Assembly (NCBI RefSeq): GCF_900113445.1
Contig: NZ_FOPJ01000019.1
Coordinates: 1-37,252, forward strand
Length of the DNA: 37,252 nucleotides
Direction of reading: 5' to 3'
Source: Corynebacterium spheniscorum
GTDB taxonomy: Bacteria > Actinomycetota > Actinomycetes > Mycobacteriales > Mycobacteriaceae
Positions within the stretch are counted from its first letter, which is position 1. Every line of letters begins with the position of its first letter. Below, piece after piece: positions 7,956-17,328 of the stretch. The position numbers and the translations under genes were made by a program. The notes under the pieces are model-generated. The model made no database searches. It was given only the letters and a program-made list of their open reading frames with translations, and was not told where the DNA came from.

Positions 7956-8449
7956 TTATGGCTTTGACTATCGCAGTCCTCGCCGGCGGCGGCGTCTATA
8001 TGGTGCTGCAGCGCGGCATGGTGCGGATTGTTTTCGGCATGAGCCTGATTAGCCACGCCGCTAACCTCATCATCCTTGCCAGCGGCATCGGTGCCTGGCG
8101 CGGCGAGCCCTTTGGCGATGGCCGCACGGACCTTGCCGATGCTGCCGATCCCCTCCCCCAAGCTTTCGTGCTGACCGCGATCGTTATCTCCATGGCAACC
8201 ACCGCCTTCATGTTGGCGCTGGCTGCCCTGGGAAGAAACGACGATACCCGCGTGGAAGATGCGGTGGAAGAAGATCCGCAGCACATCCTCAGTTTGAAAG
8301 CTGAGCATGGTGCCGATGGCCGCACTCCCGCCGCGGTAGCGCGTGGGGATAAGCCAAAAAAGAAGGCCAAGGGTGCAAAGCAAAAGGCCTCAAAGCAGAA
8401 GGCTTCGAAGTCAAAGAGCGGACAGAAGGTGAAGGACAACCATGAGTGA
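7952..8449 (+). CDS. mrpC: Na+/H+ antiporter subunit MrpC
   Basis: NuoK-like small membrane subunit of the Mrp complex. The ATG at 7952 overlaps the mrpA stop as ATGA and follows AAGGAGG, so translation is coupled. Three membrane helices occupy the first 95 residues, with the conserved core GMSLISHAANLIIL and DPLPQAFVLTAIVISMATTAF, characteristic of MrpC/NuoK. At 165 residues it is longer than the usual 110-125: after about residue 100 there is a cytoplasmic tail ending in a run of Lys/Ala/Ser units (KKKAKGAKQKASKQKASKSK). The tail is not needed for recognising the family, and its role is unknown. The last 8 bases overlap mrpD. Confidence 0.92.
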   Translation: MIMALTIAVLAGGGVYMVLQRGMVRIVFGMSLISHAANLIILASGIGAWRGEPFGDGRTDLADAADPLPQAFVLTAIVISMATTAFMLALAALGRNDDTRVEDAVEEDPQHILSLKAEHGADGRTPAAVARGDKPKKKAKGAKQKASKQKASKSKSGQKVKDNHE

Positions 8450-9974
8450 TCTCGGAATCCTGCTGCCCCTCTTCGTGGCCATTCCGCTGGCTGCTAGCGC
8501 CATCTGCGTGATTATCCCGTGGAAGCCGCTGCGCGATTTCCTGCATATCGCGGTGCCTTTTGTCGGCATGCTCGGTGCTGGATATTTCTTCATCTACACC
8601 TCGCAGCACGGAACTTTGGGCCACAGCATTGGCCTCTACCCCGGCGGTGTGGCTATCCCCTTTGCGGTCGATGCCTTCTCCGCCATCATGCTGGTAGTCG
8701 CGATGCTCGTGGCCACAACAGCCAATTGGTTTGCCACCGCAGTGGCAGAAACCAATGCCCGCTTCTACCCCGCGCTCACGCTGATGCTGGTCTCCGGTGT
8801 GTGCGGTGCCATGCTGACAGCGGATCTCTTCAACTTCTTCGTGTTCATGGAAGTCATGCTGCTGCCTTCCTATGGTTTGGTGGCGATGACCGGTACCTGG
8901 TCACGTTTGGTTGCTGGCCGCAGCTTCGTGCTGGTTAACCTATTGGCCTCCACGATCCTGTTGATCGGCGCCGCCATGGTTTATGGCGTTGCTGGTTCGG
9001 TTAATATCGCCATCCTCGATGGTGCCGCACATGGCAATGGCCCCATTACCGTGGCCATGGGTCTTGTGATGCTGGCATTGGTGGTTAAAGCGGGTGTCTT
9101 CCCAGTACACACCTGGCTGCCGCGCACTTACCCCGGTAGTTCTGCCGCGGTGATGGGTTTGTTCTCCGCCTTGCACACCAAAGTCGCGGTGTACATGATC
9201 TTCCGCCTCTACGTGATGGTCTTTGATCTGGACCAGCGCTGGCATGGACTCATGATTGCGGTTCTCTTGATCTCCATGATCTTGGGTTCCTACGCTGGCC
9301 TGGCAGAAAACACCATCCGACGGGTGCTGGCCTACCAAATGGTCACCGGCATGCCCTTCATTTTGATTGTGCTGGCCTTCACCGAGCCCGGCGCGCAACG
9401 CGCCTTGGCTGCTGGTCTGCTGTATGCCCTGCACCATATGGTCACACTCGGTGCGCTGATCTTGGCCTCCGGCGCTATCGAGGAGACCTACGGCACTGGT
9501 TTGATTTCGCGGCTTCGTGGCCTGATGCGCCGCGATCCACTGGTGGCCGCGGTGTTTGCTGCCGGTAGTTTCTCCGTGATTGGCTTCCCGCCCTTCTCCG
9601 GTTTGTGGGGAAAGGTGTATGTGGTGATTGCGGTTGCGCGTACCGGTGATTGGCAAGCCGGCCTGGTTATTGCCTGCATTATCTTCGGTAGCTTCGGTGC
9701 TCTGCTCACCATGCTGCGGGTATGGCGGGAAGTGTTCTGGGGTGCAGATATGAACCGTAAGCGGGTTCCCACCGAACTGACGGTTCCCTTTAAGAGCATC
9801 GTTCCGGCAGTGGTTCTCATCCTGGTGTCCGCAGGCATGTTCTTTGCCGGTGGCACAGTTATTGACGCGACCCTATCTGCCAGTGATGCACTCTTGGATC
9901 ACAGCAGCTACATCCACGCAGTCCTGGGGGATGACCCCGCTGCCGCAATTGGCTCTTTAAGCGCAGGGAAGTGA
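8442..9974 (+). CDS. mrpD: Na+/H+ antiporter subunit MrpD
   Basis: Second antiporter-like subunit, a NuoM/NuoN relative of 510 residues with about 14 membrane helices. The conserved glutamate (Glu137, in NFFVFMEVMLLPSYG), the lysine in LALVVKAGVFPVHTWLP and the following ALHTKVAVYMIFR are all present, so the proton path looks intact. Length is normal for the family. The start ATG at 8442 lies within the end of mrpC. In the Mrp complex MrpA and MrpD are thought to carry ion translocation, with the smaller subunits between and beside them. The next gene, mrpE, follows after 7 bases. Confidence 0.95.
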   Translation: MSDLGILLPLFVAIPLAASAICVIIPWKPLRDFLHIAVPFVGMLGAGYFFIYTSQHGTLGHSIGLYPGGVAIPFAVDAFSAIMLVVAMLVATTANWFATAVAETNARFYPALTLMLVSGVCGAMLTADLFNFFVFMEVMLLPSYGLVAMTGTWSRLVAGRSFVLVNLLASTILLIGAAMVYGVAGSVNIAILDGAAHGNGPITVAMGLVMLALVVKAGVFPVHTWLPRTYPGSSAAVMGLFSALHTKVAVYMIFRLYVMVFDLDQRWHGLMIAVLLISMILGSYAGLAENTIRRVLAYQMVTGMPFILIVLAFTEPGAQRALAAGLLYALHHMVTLGALILASGAIEETYGTGLISRLRGLMRRDPLVAAVFAAGSFSVIGFPPFSGLWGKVYVVIAVARTGDWQAGLVIACIIFGSFGALLTMLRVWREVFWGADMNRKRVPTELTVPFKSIVPAVVLILVSAGMFFAGGTVIDATLSASDALLDHSSYIHAVLGDDPAAAIGSLSAGK

Positions 9975-9981
9975 TCAGACG

Positions 9982-10431
9982 ATGCATTTATTCCTCTATA
10001 TTCCCTGGTTGATCCTCCAAATCTTCCTAGCCGGCTATGCCACCGCTAAAGCGGCTTTCGGCTTCGCCACCCCCTTCCATCCAGTGGTGGTGCGCTACCC
10101 CTTACGCGTCACCAGCAACCTAGCGATCACTGCTTTTTCCACCAGCATCACGATGACGCCAGGCACGCTCTCCATCGGGTTAAGGCAGGGCCGCACCGCA
10201 GATGCCCCAACAATCTTATTGGTCCACGCAGTGTTCGGTGAGGACCCGGCGGAAGTTTTCCGCGATCTGGCAGATATGGAGCAGCGCCTTTCCCCCAGCG
10301 TGAAAGGTATTGATCATGGCGTTCCGGGCCAAGGCGATAACCCGCTACTCCCGAAGCACTATGAGTATCCGGATCCCGATATGCCGCTTATCGCTAGCGT
10401 CGATGAAGCTGAAGACGAGCACGAGGATTAA
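9982..10431 (+). CDS. mrpE: Na+/H+ antiporter subunit MrpE
   Basis: MrpE subunit, 149 residues. It has two N-terminal membrane segments (about 2-22 and 45-63) and the family core VRYPLRVTSNLAITAFSTSITMTPGT. A soluble domain follows (ILLVHAVFGEDPAEVFRDLADMEQR), and the acidic C-terminal tail ends DEAEDEHED. MrpE is found only in Mrp systems and is needed for assembly or full activity of the complex. AGGGAAG lies upstream of the ATG. It sits between mrpD and mrpF with a gap of two bases to mrpF, as in other mrp operons. Confidence 0.93.
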   Translation: MHLFLYIPWLILQIFLAGYATAKAAFGFATPFHPVVVRYPLRVTSNLAITAFSTSITMTPGTLSIGLRQGRTADAPTILLVHAVFGEDPAEVFRDLADMEQRLSPSVKGIDHGVPGQGDNPLLPKHYEYPDPDMPLIASVDEAEDEHED

Positions 10432-10433
10432 CT

Positions 10434-10706
10434 ATGACCCCTTTCTACATCATCAGTACTGTGCTGGTGCTCATCATTGCGATTAGCCTGGCTTCCGCTT
10501 TACTGCTGATTCTGACGGCCAAGGACTATATCACCCGCGCAGTGGTCGCTGACATGGTGTTTTACTCCATGGTCGCGCTATACATAATCTGGACGATGAA
10601 TTACTCCACGTCCATTGCCTTCGACATCATGCTGCTGGCTGCGCTGCTTGCTGGTGTGCTGCCGACCTTGTCGATGGCCCGTATTCTCTCGAAGGGGCGG
10701 AGGTAA
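10434..10706 (+). CDS. mrpF: Na+/H+ antiporter subunit MrpF
   Basis: Small membrane subunit of 90 residues with three helices. The segments ISTVLVLIIAISLASALLLI, then VVADMVFYSMVALYII and MLLAALLAGVLPTLSMARIL match MrpF proteins in size and layout. The protein ends in a short basic tail (SKGRR). A GAGG-containing site lies inside the end of mrpE. The mrpG ATG follows after two bases, so production of the small subunits is likely coupled. Confidence 0.92.
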   Translation: MTPFYIISTVLVLIIAISLASALLLILTAKDYITRAVVADMVFYSMVALYIIWTMNYSTSIAFDIMLLAALLAGVLPTLSMARILSKGRR

Positions 10707-10708
10707 AC

Positions 10709-11047
10709 ATGAGTATCGTCGAGTTGATCGTCGTGGCGCTCATGATGATCGCCACCGTGTTCATCGTGGCCACTGTCTTCGCGCTGTGGCGCTCCCCCGA
10801 TAACCTGACGCGCATCAATGTCATGGGCGCAACCACCTGTGTTGCTCTGCCCTTGTTGATTATTGCCGCAACGATCCACGAATTTAGTACCCAAAGCTTT
10901 GATCCCATCGAGCTGCTGCGCGCCATCGGCGCGATCCTCGGCCTGTGGATCGTGGTGTCGGTGGGCTCCTTCTACATGGGGCGCTCGGTGTGGGGCATTA
11001 CCGTCACCGATTTGCGCCGCGGTGCCGCTGAACAAAAGCCGAAATAA
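10709..11047 (+). CDS. mrpG: Na+/H+ antiporter subunit MrpG
   Basis: Last subunit of the operon, 112 residues, with three membrane helices. The family core is present: ALWRSPDNLTRINVMGATTCVALPLL, where the pattern of a short loop after the first helix followed by N-x-x-G is typical of MrpG/PhaG (quoted here only as a landmark at residues 26-51). A good GGAGG site precedes the ATG. It closes the operon and is followed by a strong terminator at 11096-11127. Order A(B)-C-D-E-F-G is the standard Mrp order, which makes the calls for the small subunits secure. Confidence 0.92.
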   Translation: MSIVELIVVALMMIATVFIVATVFALWRSPDNLTRINVMGATTCVALPLLIIAATIHEFSTQSFDPIELLRAIGAILGLWIVVSVGSFYMGRSVWGITVTDLRRGAAEQKPK

Positions 11048-11095
11048 GCGGCCGGAAATTACCCAGCTGCAGTTTTTCAAGGCTGGTGGTTTTCA

Positions 11096-11127
11096 GGGCC
11101 TGAGCTTCGAAGAGTTCAGGCCCTTTT
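11096..11127 (+). terminator. Intrinsic terminator of the mrp operon
   Basis: GGGCCTGAGC (11096-11105) and GTTCAGGCCC (11114-11123) form a stem with one G-U pair, followed by TTTT. It lies 48 bases after the mrpG stop. Confidence 0.85.
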
Positions 11128-11166
11128 GCGTATCTGGGACCCAATGAGCTCCCCCGCGGGGCCTGG

Positions 11167-11454
11167 TCAGCTGCGCCGACTCAGCTCATACAAGGCCTTC
11201 AGATAAGCATTATCTGCTTCGAGCTTTTCTAATCGACGTCGCAATTCGCCTATCTCAGAACGCGGCGGGAGGGTGGCTTTAGGCTGGAGCGTCTCGTCCC
11301 CACCTCTACGCCAAGCGATAACCCAGGCATCCACCAGCCGTGATGAAGCCAGACCAAACTCCTTAGCCAAAGTGCTTGGGGTCTCGCCCTCAAGGTGTCT
11401 GCTGACTACTTCCTTCTTCACGTCGAAGGAGTAGGGCTGATTTGGTTTCTCCAC
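11167..11454 (-). CDS. Orphan IS3-type transposase OrfA
   Basis: A 95-residue protein with the layout of IS3-family OrfA: an N-terminal helix-turn-helix (VKKEVVSRHLEGETPSTLAKEFGL) and a C-terminal leucine-zipper coiled coil (IGELRRRLEKLEADNAYLKALYEL). It starts at GTG 11454. OrfA normally acts with a downstream OrfB that carries the DDE nuclease, often through a ribosomal frameshift. Here the gene runs into the mrp terminator region and no orfB follows, so it is a remnant or a domesticated DNA-binding protein. The upstream end TGACAGGCTGTGTTTTG could be an old IS left end, which is a guess. It separates the mrp operon from katA. Confidence 0.7.
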   Translation of the reverse strand: MEKPNQPYSFDVKKEVVSRHLEGETPSTLAKEFGLASSRLVDAWVIAWRRGGDETLQPKATLPPRSEIGELRRRLEKLEADNAYLKALYELSRRS

Positions 11455-11529
11455 AAAACACAGCCTGTCATGAAATAGCCTTCGTCGTTGGAGATTTCCT
11501 AAGTGTCGGCACTGGGAAACACGCCGAAG

Positions 11530-11560
11530 GCAAAAGAAAAACTCCCCACGAGTGGGGAGT
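11530..11560 (-). terminator. Intrinsic terminator of the catalase gene
   Basis: On the minus strand ACTCCCCAC and GTGGGGAGT pair around a two-base loop, followed by TTTTTCTTTT. It lies 32 bases after the catalase stop codon. Confidence 0.85.
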
Positions 11561-11592
11561 AATTCTTCAAAAGGAGTGCGGGGTAACCGGAG

Positions 11593-13158
11593 TTACTTCA
11601 TGGAGGTGAAGGTTTCCTTGACGCGGCGGCCAAGTTCTTCATCAACATTCGACCAGTACTCGTAGCACTGCTGCTCCACCTGCGGGGTGACACCCTGCAT
11701 GGCGCCGCAGATATTGGTCACCAGACGATCCTTCTCATCGTCCTTCATCACCTCGCGGTAGAGGATGCCGGGCTGGATGAAGTCATTGTCCTCGGGGTGC
11801 TGCACATAGGCGGCACGGGTGAGGTCATTGCCCTGCGGGTCAACAGCCATGAAGAGGTCGCTGGCCTGGCCGTAGGTCTTCCCGGAGGAAGAAGTAAGGC
11901 CATCATCAAGCTGACCCTGGCCCTTGCCGAAACCATTCGGGGAGTACACCGGTTGATCTGGTTCCGCGAACTCATAAGCCATGAAGCCATCTTGGCTATA
12001 GGTGTTGCGCGGGGTGATCGGGCGGTTGACCGGCAGCTGATGGTAGTTAGCACCAATGCGGTAGCGGTGAGCATCTGCATAGGCGAAGGCACGAGCCATC
12101 AGCATGCGGTCCGGGGAAAGGCCAACACCGGGAACGATATTGCCCGGATCCAAGGCCATCTGTTCAATCTGTGCGAAGAAGTTCTTCGGGTTGCGGTTGA
12201 GCACGAAATATCCGACATCAACCAGCGGGTAATCCTTCTGGGACCAGGTCTTGGTCAGATCGAAGGGGTTGAAGCGGTAGCTTTCAGCCTCGTCAACCGG
12301 CATGATCTGCACCTTGACATCCCAGATCGGGTAGTCGCCGCGCTCGATGGCGTCGTAGAGGTCCTGACGCTGGAAATCAGCGTTCTGGCTAATGATCTCC
12401 GCAGCTTCAGCATCGGTGAAGCAGTCCCAACCCTGGCGGGTCTTGAAGTGGTACTTAATCCACACCGGGTTGCCTTCAGCGTTGATCCACTGGAAGGTGT
12501 GGGAACCGAAACCATCCTGGTGACGGCTGGTCTTCGGGGTACCGCGGTCGCCCATCAGGTAGGTTACCTGGTGCGCGGATTCCGGGGTACGTGTCCAGAA
12601 GTCCCACTGCATATTGGCATCACGCAGGCCGGTGCCGGGCAGGCGCTTCTGCGAGTGAATGAAGTCCGGGAACTTAATGCCATCGCGGATAAAGAAGGTC
12701 GGGGTGTTATTGCCGACGATGTCGTAGTTGCCTTCGGTGGTGAAGAAGCGAAGAGCGAAGCCGTGAACATCGCGCCAGGTATCCGGGGAGCCCTGCTCGC
12801 CAGCGACGGTGGAGAAACGAGCAGCCATCGGGGTGACAGTGCCGGGCTGGAAGAGAGCAGCCTTGGTGTACTTGGAGACATCGTGGGTGATGTGCAATTC
12901 ACCGAACGCGCCGTGGCCCTTAGCGTGCACAACACGTTCTGGAACGCGCTCACGGTTGAAGTGCGCCAGCTTTTCGATCAGGTGCAAGTCGTTGAGGACA
13001 TTGGCACCCTGCGGGCCGGCCGTGATGGAAATGTTTTCGCTTTCAACGGGAGCACCGGCGAGACGGCGGGTGCTAGCGTCCTTGCCCTGGCTGGGCTGGA
13101 GTCCCTGATCAACGATCTGGTCGGCAGCGGACGTATCTTTCATGTTCTTCTCAGACAT
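11593..13158 (-). CDS. katA: Monofunctional haem catalase KatA
   Basis: Catalase converting hydrogen peroxide to water and oxygen, in the cytoplasm, with haem b. The 521-residue length fits the small-subunit clade. Active-site residues are visible: His78 in ERVVHAKGHGAFGE, Asn150 in YDIVGNNTPTFFIRD, and the haem-ligand Tyr360 in ARAFAYADAHRYRIG. Ser and Arg of the ARFSTVAGE block are also present. The start ATG at 13158 follows AAGGAG with 8 bases spacing. The gene is divergent from the SigC-like sigma factor, an arrangement I recall from C. glutamicum. The intergenic region holds its promoter, but no OxyR gene is adjacent. It ends at a strong terminator. Confidence 0.95.
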   Translation of the reverse strand: MSEKNMKDTSAADQIVDQGLQPSQGKDASTRRLAGAPVESENISITAGPQGANVLNDLHLIEKLAHFNRERVPERVVHAKGHGAFGELHITHDVSKYTKAALFQPGTVTPMAARFSTVAGEQGSPDTWRDVHGFALRFFTTEGNYDIVGNNTPTFFIRDGIKFPDFIHSQKRLPGTGLRDANMQWDFWTRTPESAHQVTYLMGDRGTPKTSRHQDGFGSHTFQWINAEGNPVWIKYHFKTRQGWDCFTDAEAAEIISQNADFQRQDLYDAIERGDYPIWDVKVQIMPVDEAESYRFNPFDLTKTWSQKDYPLVDVGYFVLNRNPKNFFAQIEQMALDPGNIVPGVGLSPDRMLMARAFAYADAHRYRIGANYHQLPVNRPITPRNTYSQDGFMAYEFAEPDQPVYSPNGFGKGQGQLDDGLTSSSGKTYGQASDLFMAVDPQGNDLTRAAYVQHPEDNDFIQPGILYREVMKDDEKDRLVTNICGAMQGVTPQVEQQCYEYWSNVDEELGRRVKETFTSMK

Positions 13159-13305
13159 GCGGGCGGCTCCTTAGCTAAATAGTTGGCGCCTATGGATGAG
13201 GCCTGATTCTTTGGCTTAATTGATAACCTACATGGGGTTAAACATCCTCGCAAGTTAGGAAACCTTTATCAACCATGGTTAACGCACTATGACCAGCGCA
13301 TTTCA

Positions 13306-13911
13306 GTGTCGCTGGTAGTGTCTAAACGCGTGAACACACACTCCGGGCGCGAAAGTGAAAATGCGCGCGCTATTGAGGACGCTCGCGTCACCGAGCTGGC
13401 TTTAGCCGCCGGTGCCGGGGATCGTCGTGCCCTCACGGAGTTCATTCGCGCCACCCAAGGCGATGTCTGGCGATTACTCGCTCACCTGGGCGGACGCGAT
13501 ATTGCCGATGACCTCACCCAAGAAACCTACCTGCGTGTCATGAGCGCCCTGCCCCGTTTTGCAGCCCGCAGTTCAGCACGTACCTGGTTGCTTTCTTTAG
13601 CCCGCCGCGTGTGGGTGGACAATATCCGCCACGATATGGCCCGCCCCCGAAAATCCGCCACCGAATATGAGGATGTGGCGGCCACAAGCCCCGATACTTC
13701 CGCCAACTCCGCCAGTTGGTCAGAGTGGATTGATACCCGCACCCTCATTGATGCCCTACCTACAGAACGCCGCGAAGCACTGATTCTCACGCAGGTGCTG
13801 GGCTATACCTATGAAGAGGCCGCTCGAATCTGTGGTTGCCGAGTGGGCACTATTCGCTCCCGAGTAGCACGTGCCCGCAAAGACCTCATCGACGCCACCA
13901 GCCAAAACTAA
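13306..13911 (+). CDS. sigC: ECF RNA polymerase sigma factor, SigC type
   Basis: A 201-residue ECF sigma factor. Region 2 is seen in FIRATQGDVWRLLAHLGG and DDLTQETYLRVMSALPRF (core and -10 recognition), a linker rich in Ser/Thr follows, and region 4 is an HTH (YTYEEAARICGCRVGTIRSR) for -35 recognition. It lies between katA and asd, which is the position of sigC in C. glutamicum; there SigC controls aerobic respiratory chain genes. I saw no anti-sigma gene next to it. GTG at 13306 gives the longest product; GTG at 13330 (VNTHSG) is an equally plausible start and neither has a good ribosome site. The gene converges on asd and shares its terminator. Confidence 0.85.
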   Translation: MSLVVSKRVNTHSGRESENARAIEDARVTELALAAGAGDRRALTEFIRATQGDVWRLLAHLGGRDIADDLTQETYLRVMSALPRFAARSSARTWLLSLARRVWVDNIRHDMARPRKSATEYEDVAATSPDTSANSASWSEWIDTRTLIDALPTERREALILTQVLGYTYEEAARICGCRVGTIRSRVARARKDLIDATSQN

Positions 13912-13939
13912 AAGCCTCCTACCAAAGGGCAGGAGGCTT
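13912..13939. terminator. Bidirectional terminator between sigC and asd
   Basis: AAGCCTCCT (13912-13920) and AGGAGGCTT (13931-13939) form a perfect 9-base stem. On the minus strand it is followed by TTAGTTTT, so it should serve asd best; on the plus strand the trailing T content is poor. Confidence 0.75.
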
Positions 13940-13951
13940 CTAAGCGTGAAG

Positions 13952-15001
<1,050 letters not shown>

Positions 15002-15024
15002 CTAAAGGCAGGTGAGAGGAAAGA

Positions 15025-15543
15025 TTAACGTCCGGTTCCGGCATAAACGGTGGCAACCTCATCGCCACCAAGCTCAAAGCACTCATGCAGCGCCCGGGCG
15101 GCCTTATCCAGGTCGCCTTCGCGGATCAGCACGGAAATGCGGATCTCAGAGGTGGAAATCAGCTCGATATTCACATCCACATCGCGCAACGCTTCGGTGA
15201 AATCGGCGGTCACGCCGGGGTGCGACTTCATGCCGGCGCCGACCAAGGAGACCTTGCCCACCTGGTCGTCATACAGCACCTTGGACCAATTGCCCTCTGC
15301 CTGGAGACGCTTGAGGATCTCCATGGCACGCGGGCCATCAGCGCGCGGGCAGGTGAAAGTGATATCGGTGGTGTTGTCGATCAACGAGGAGACATTTTGC
15401 AGCACCATGTCGATATTGATTTCGGCATCAGCCAGGGCGCGGAAGAGCTTCGCAGCTTCGCCGGGCTTATCCGGGATCCCCAGGACGGTGACCTTGGCTT
15501 CAGATTTATCGGTGGCAACACCGGTTAGTACTGCTTCTTCCAC
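15025..15543 (-). CDS. lysC: Aspartokinase, beta subunit from an internal in-frame start
   Basis: Inside lysC, GGAGG (15552-15556) lies 8 bases before an in-frame GTG at 15543. Translation from there gives 172 residues made of the two ACT domains, equal to the size known for the C. glutamicum beta subunit. In that organism the enzyme is an alpha2-beta2 complex and the beta subunit binds lysine and threonine for feedback inhibition. The start signal is seen directly; production of the subunit is inferred from the known case. Confidence 0.75.
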   Translation of the reverse strand: MEEAVLTGVATDKSEAKVTVLGIPDKPGEAAKLFRALADAEINIDMVLQNVSSLIDNTTDITFTCPRADGPRAMEILKRLQAEGNWSKVLYDDQVGKVSLVGAGMKSHPGVTADFTEALRDVDVNIELISTSEIRISVLIREGDLDKAARALHECFELGGDEVATVYAGTGR

Positions 15544-16290
15544 GGGAATATCCTCCATCGACCCAGCCACCAGAGTGCCGGGATCATTGCTATAAGACGA
15601 GCGGACTCGCAGGGGCACATTAAAGGCGCGCGCGTACTCAACGCTACGCAGCATCAAGATCTTGGAGCCAACCGCGGCGAGCTCCAGCATCTCTTCAAAA
15701 GAAAGCTTCTCGAGTTTTTGGGCATTCGGCACAATCCGCGGATCCGCGGTATACACACCATCCACATCGGAGTAGATTTCGCACACATCGGCATCCAACG
15801 CAGCTGCCAAAGCCACCGCGGTGGTATCCGAACCGCCACGACCCAAGGTAGTGACATCGCGCGATTCTTTATTCACACCCTGGAAGCCAGCAACAATGCA
15901 GATCTTGCCTTGATCAAGGGCTTCGCGTACTCGGCCTGGGGTGACATCCACAATGCGCGCATTGCCATGGCGCTCAGTGGTCAGCACACCAGCCTGCGAG
16001 CCGGTAAAGGACTGCGCCTCCGCACCGAAGGATTCAATGGCCATAGCCACCAGCGCATTGGAGATGCGCTCACCGGCGGTCAGCAACATATCTAGCTCAC
16101 GCGCCGGGGGAACCGGATTCACATCGGCGGCGAGATCAAGCAGGTTATCGGTGGTATCGCCCATTGCGGAGCACACCACCACCACGTCGTTGCCTTGCTT
16201 TTTTGTGGCCACGATTCGTTCTGCGACATTGCGGATCCTCTCAGCGCTTTCTAGCGAGGATCCTCCGTACTTCTGCACGACGAGGGCCAC
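15025..16290 (-). CDS. lysC: Aspartokinase, alpha subunit
   Basis: Phosphorylates aspartate with ATP, the entry step to the aspartate family. The kinase domain begins [11 protein letters not shown] and holds GFQGVNK and [12 protein letters not shown]; the regulatory part has two ACT domains (from about residue 265). With GTG at 16290 the protein has 421 residues, the length of the C. glutamicum enzyme, and GGAAAGG is suitably spaced; GTG at 16302 would add four residues but sits too close to that site. Ser301 and Thr311, positions whose change is known to relieve lysine/threonine inhibition in C. glutamicum, are unchanged, so normal feedback control is expected. An internal start yields the beta subunit. 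asd follows. Confidence 0.95.
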   Translation of the reverse strand: MALVVQKYGGSSLESAERIRNVAERIVATKKQGNDVVVVCSAMGDTTDNLLDLAADVNPVPPARELDMLLTAGERISNALVAMAIESFGAEAQSFTGSQAGVLTTERHGNARIVDVTPGRVREALDQGKICIVAGFQGVNKESRDVTTLGRGGSDTTAVALAAALDADVCEIYSDVDGVYTADPRIVPNAQKLEKLSFEEMLELAAVGSKILMLRSVEYARAFNVPLRVRSSYSNDPGTLVAGSMEDIPVEEAVLTGVATDKSEAKVTVLGIPDKPGEAAKLFRALADAEINIDMVLQNVSSLIDNTTDITFTCPRADGPRAMEILKRLQAEGNWSKVLYDDQVGKVSLVGAGMKSHPGVTADFTEALRDVDVNIELISTSEIRISVLIREGDLDKAARALHECFELGGDEVATVYAGTGR

Positions 16291-16476
16291 GGCAGCGACC
16301 ACCTTTCCAGGGTTATGCGGAATTCTTTGAAGACGGTGAAGTCTTTAGTTATGGCATCCTACCTGGCCATGGGTCGCAGATTTAATTCCGGTCCCGCTAT
16401 AGGCCATATGATCTTTGTCGCTGCCACCGTGGGGCCGGTGGATCGCTGGCCAAACAAAATTAGTTAGGCTTTATGC

Positions 16477-17328
16477 GTGCATGGCAATTTCTTCGCGGTC
16501 CTCTTCGCGCTATCCTCCGCCCTCACCATCGCGTGGGGCACTGTGGTGCGCCACCGAATCGCCGAAGAAACCCCCACCGGCGCAGGGGAACGCTCCCCCA
16601 TCATGTTCGCCATGGCACGGCCGCTATGGTGGGCTGGCCTCTTTACCGCACTCATGGGTTATGGCCTGCAAATCGTGGCCCTCGGTTTTGGCACCCTGCT
16701 GGTCGTCCAACCCATCCTGGTGCTCTCGCTGATGTTTTCTTTGCCGCTTAGCGCCCGCTACACCGGGCGGCGACTCTCGCATGCGGAGATTATTTGGGGC
16801 AGCATCCTCACCATCGCGGTCGCCGTATTGGTGGTGCTAGGCCGCCCACTACCTGGCGATTCCCACCCACCACTAGAACGCTGGTTACCGGCACTGCTCA
16901 TCGCCGCGGTCATCCTCATTCCGGTGGAAAGAATCGCCCATCGCCTTTTCCGCAGCGAACGCGCCTTGTTGCTTGGCATGGTCACCGGCGGCGTCTTCGG
17001 CTTCGTCTCGGTGCTTTCTAAGGCCGTGGTGGATATCTTCGTGGCCGGCGGTTTCGGCGCACTGATGCAATCCTGGGAGCTTTATACTCTCTTAGCTGGC
17101 GCCGCCATCGGCACCGCAGTGCAACAACAATCCTTTAATGCCGGCGCGCTAAAAAACTCACTGCCGGCTATGACCATCACCGAACCCATTGTTGCTTTCG
17201 CCTTGGGCTATGCGGTGCTGGGAGAAAAATTCCAGGTGTCCAGCACCGCCGGCTGGGTAGCTATGGGTGCCGCGCTGGTGGCCATGGTGGTCGGCACAGT
17301 GGTGCTCTCCCGCCATGGTGTGGATTAG
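16477..17328 (+). CDS. DMT-superfamily (EamA-like) membrane transporter
   Basis: A 283-residue membrane protein with ten predicted helices in two repeats of five, the layout of the drug/metabolite transporter superfamily. Landmarks are the N-terminal FFAVLFALSSALTIAWGTV, the repeat segment LLVVQPILVLSLMFSLPL in the first half and its counterpart AMTITEPIVAFALGYAVLGE in the second. Substrate unknown. The GTG at 16477 lies directly after a TAGGCTTTAT stretch that may be a -10 element, so a leaderless transcript is likely. It is divergent from lysC and converges on the sortase gene, with stop codons overlapping by four bases. Confidence 0.75.
   Translation: MHGNFFAVLFALSSALTIAWGTVVRHRIAEETPTGAGERSPIMFAMARPLWWAGLFTALMGYGLQIVALGFGTLLVVQPILVLSLMFSLPLSARYTGRRLSHAEIIWGSILTIAVAVLVVLGRPLPGDSHPPLERWLPALLIAAVILIPVERIAHRLFRSERALLLGMVTGGVFGFVSVLSKAVVDIFVAGGFGALMQSWELYTLLAGAAIGTAVQQQSFNAGALKNSLPAMTITEPIVAFALGYAVLGEKFQVSSTAGWVAMGAALVAMVVGTVVLSRHGVD

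Noticed and set aside
11797..13182. Long plus-strand open frame (461 codons) opposite katA
   Set aside because: It is a shadow of the catalase gene, which has all active-site residues; the antisense product has no recognisable motif or ribosome site.
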